A stretch of 17,993 bases of DNA, taken from contig JABCPU010001039.1 of the NCBI GenBank assembly GCA_016800925.1, positions 1 through 17,993 of the forward strand, given 5' to 3'. The translations under genes and the position numbers were made by a program. The notes under the pieces are model-generated. The model saw nothing but the letters and a program-made list of their open reading frames with translations, had not been told where the DNA came from and did no database searches. Origin of the DNA: Suillus spraguei (lineage: Eukaryota; Basidiomycota; Agaricomycetes; Boletales; Suillaceae). This document shows, piece after piece, positions 15,296-17,993 of the stretch. Each line of letters starts with the position of its first letter. Positions within the stretch are counted from its first letter, which is position 1.

Positions 15296-17993
15296 CCACC
15301 TCGTCCTCCGAATGAATCAGGCATCATCGACCCGTTGACTCCCATCGCTCCTTTACTGGAACAATCAAACTATCCAGTGACAAATGCGTCTCAGAGACAT
15401 TTCTCCACGTTTCTTTGACGTCTCATTTACATTCCCCAGCACTACGCTTGGTATCGTTACATTCAGCTCTCTCTTTCTCTCTCGTTCGCGCGTGTGCCCG
15501 AGATTTATGATGGGTTTATTTGGACGGTATACTATGCTCGGAGCTCGGTTGTGGAGGATGTCATTCATTTTGTGGTCGAGGATTTGGGTCTTGCTAAGAG
15601 CTTGCCTATGGCCAGAGGAGGTAACCTTGAGTATATCATTCAGGATGGTGGTGAGGGTGATGTGTCGATTTTCAATGCAATGCTCACTCATTATTGTATA
15701 CTTTCTCATCAGCTTCGAGGATCTCACCTTCGTTAATATTGTCCGACCTCATTCAGTCATCCTTGGCAAATTCCCGCCAGAAACCTACACTGCAGTTCTG
15801 CGTACCAGAGGAATGGTACATTCGCCACAAGCTCTTCTATCATCATCCATCCACCCTTCCGAAGACAGCCTGAAGCGCTTTGAGGAGATGCAAGCAGAAG
15901 GTGATGACGCAGAGGGTACTGCAAAACAGAAGAAGTCTCCTCTCGATGCACTGAGAACGAATACTAGTACCACTCGACCAGCTTCTCCAGATTGGCGTGG
16001 TTCACTCACGAGTCTCTTTACGTGGCAGCAGCCAGCACCTCCTGCTTCGCCACCATCGTCATCAACAAAAAAGCGCATGAGCGTGAGCGATCCAGTCCTT
16101 GTTCAGCAACAGACTGGGGGAAGTATCATGTCAGCAACGCAATCAAGTATTCTAGAAGATGAGACACTGGAGATTGACCGAGCCGAGTTTGAACGTTGCC
16201 TCGTAAGCCTGCACTTTTCTGTCTATTATTATAGCTTCATTTCATTTCATCGACAGGATCACATGGCATTGAAAGGAGACGCAAGGGACAGGATGTATCT
16301 ATTACCAGCTGCTAAGAAACGGCAAATCATTGAACAAGAACGGGCATTCCATTCGACTCTCGACGGAAAGGCTCCTCGACCACCTCAGTCCACACATTCC
16401 ACATTGGGAACTTCTGGCGGGGGAGCTTTCCTTCCTCGTCTGGTTCCCCAGCTAACAGGCGACTCGGGGATACTGAAACGCTTCTCAATGGCGACTTGGG
16501 GTACAAGCACCGAACGCCACCAGTCATGTCCCCTGATCTCAATCGATCTAGTGGTGAATTTGACAAAGTCGCGGAGATGATGCAACCCTGCAAGCACAGA
16601 CTACTAGCATATGTTTAGCAACTGGTGGGTGTTTCAGGTGGAGAGAAGAATACCGAAACAGATAGTGAGATATCTGCAAAGCGATACGTTGACGGTTTGC
16701 GCAGCATGAAGATGGATTCTAGGCTTGTCAAGCATCTGATTTCCCTGCGAGTGCATCTATCTACTGCAAAGTTACCGTGGATTGAGGACTTTATTGCGGA
16801 AGATGGCATGAACGCAATGGGTGGCGCGCTCGCAGTGCTTGTCAACAAGGGCGTGAAGAGGACAGTCCTAGCAGACATAGAAAACATAGTACTGCTGGAG
16901 ATCGAGATCCTTAAATGCCTCAGGGTACTACTCAATACTGAGGTAAACGTGACCTTCGTTTGACTAGACTTCATGATGCCTGATTCGTTTTTAGGCCGGA
17001 TTTGACAGCGTTCTGTCGTCTCCTACAATCATTATATATAACGTATTCTTTGACGGCGCCTCTCTGAAGATACGCATGCTTACTGCCGAACTTCTTGCCG
17101 CGATCTGTGTACTCTCGCCCAATCAGGGTCACAAGGCCATCATGGCTGCATTTTCAGAATACCGCATACCTATGATGAAATGTACCGCTTCGATTTTTTG
17201 GTCGCTGCTTTACGTATATCAGACCAGAGTAACGACCCTGCAGCAAATATGCATCCTTACATGACGAGGATGGTATTTGGGAGGCGCGAACTGCTTTCAT
17301 GGCCCTCATCAATGCCCTCACTAACTGTCCTGAATCCCGGAAGACCGCATTTTGCTGCGCGAAGAGTTTGGACGGCGAGGCTTAAATGAAGTCTATTGGT
17401 AAGATATGATCTGCTTCATCATCATACTACTTTGTGCGATGATTAGAGCTATCTTACAGACTCTCCGCTATACGACACGCCAGACTCTCTACTGACTCAA
17501 CTGAATCTCTATATAGAGGAGAAAACACGAGGATGAAGTGGACCTGCGAGAGCGAACACAAAACACCGTGTGGGGCGGTGAGGACGCAAAAGGGAGCAGT
17601 CTGAATCAGACATCTTCCTGGATGATCTTCTACAAAGCGCGAACAACGTGGGGTTGGATCTATATCAATGAGTATTTTGCATCGCTTGTCTTCTATATGA
17701 AGAGTGGTGCTGACTGTGAGTACTCTTTCAGGAGGTTGATGATATGATCTAACAGGCGTAACAGGAACGTCAATTTGATCAACTAGCCATAGTGAATACA
17801 TTCTTGGATCAGATTTTCACTGCAGATGATATGTCAGTGTTGGTCCGTGGTGTCTTGAAATGCACTTACCTTCTACGTAGTGGCTTGGGCTGGATTCCTC
17901 TGATCACGAGGTTTCTTGATGCAATCCAACCATTACTGGCAGGATATAAGAATAGATGCCGTCAATGGTGGGGTGACGTGCGAGCTGGAAAGC
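15296..17993 (+). CDS. Formin, N-terminal half (GTPase-binding and FH3 region), partial
   Basis: Formins nucleate and elongate actin filaments at the cell cortex, tip and septum under Rho-GTPase control; fungi usually have one or two. Order here: a Pro-rich start (PPRPPNESGIIDPLTPI); VPEIYDGFIWTVYYAR and VVEDVIHFVVEDLGLAKSLP, perhaps a Ras-association-like fold (15490-15640); HSVILGKFPPETYTAVLRTR; a Ser-rich linker; FDKVAEMMQP; then the GTPase-binding/FH3 armadillo region with RLVKHLISLRVHLSTAKLPW, EIEILKCLRVLLNTE, LTAELLAAICVLSPNQGHKA, IWEARTAFMALINALTNCPE and LREEFGRRGLNE. Introns fit at 16203-16256, 16943-16994 and 17399-17459 with GT...AG ends. PDSLLTQLNLYIEE follows the last. FH1 and FH2 lie beyond the window. 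Frame slips are seen near 16525, 16590-16640, 17170, 17335 and 17480-17530. They fall in conserved segments and suggest sequence errors. The start is not fixed. Confidence 0.82.

Noticed and set aside
15365..15727. Minus-strand 120-residue frame
   Set aside because: Antisense shadow of the formin N-terminal exons; the plus strand shows recognisable formin-type sequence here.

Overview
The window reads as a stretch of fungal chromosome, most likely from an agaricomycete-type basidiomycete. Three things point that way: introns of 52 to 61 bases in the one clear host gene, the style of the transposases, and the tyrosine-recombinase (YR) retrotransposons. This assignment is inferred from sequence character, not from a database match. 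No RNA genes or CRISPR arrays were seen.

Layout. (1) 1-4661 is DNA-transposon territory on the minus strand. A hAT-superfamily transposase gene (hAT-2, 2520-3730, continuing past the left edge) is split by a second hAT element (hAT-1, 19-2519). hAT-1 has 17-bp terminal inverted repeats and a perfect 8-bp target duplication (ttgccttc at 11-18 and 2520-2527). Upstream of hAT-2, on the same strand, lie two reading frames of unknown function (3865-4047 and 4158-4661). (2) 4877-14556 is a giant inverted repeat: two nearly identical copies of a YR retrotransposon, head to head around a 164-bp unpaired spacer (9639-9802). Each copy carries a short conserved frame, an LTR-like block (TGTCAC...GTGACA) with a TATA motif, a gag with a CCCH zinc finger, and a pol encoding reverse transcriptase, RNase H and tyrosine recombinase. 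The domain order and the lack of any recognised methyltransferase fit the Ngaro branch. (3) 14557-15295 is mainly non-coding and holds a strong 64-base hairpin. (4) From about 15.3 kb to the right edge is the 5' part of a host formin gene: linker region, GTPase-binding and FH3 armadillo region.

How it works together. The transposons form an insertion nest beside an essential-looking cytoskeletal gene. The two retrotransposons point away from each other, so their promoters lie near the palindrome centre and fire outward.

Caution for every 'broken' call. Single-base indels interrupt frames in both retrotransposon copies, usually where the other copy stays open, and also in the conserved formin. 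In 11101-11520 aligned to its mirror I count 6 indel events but only 2 substitutions. This looks more like residual long-read error than ordinary decay, so many frameshifts here may not be real.
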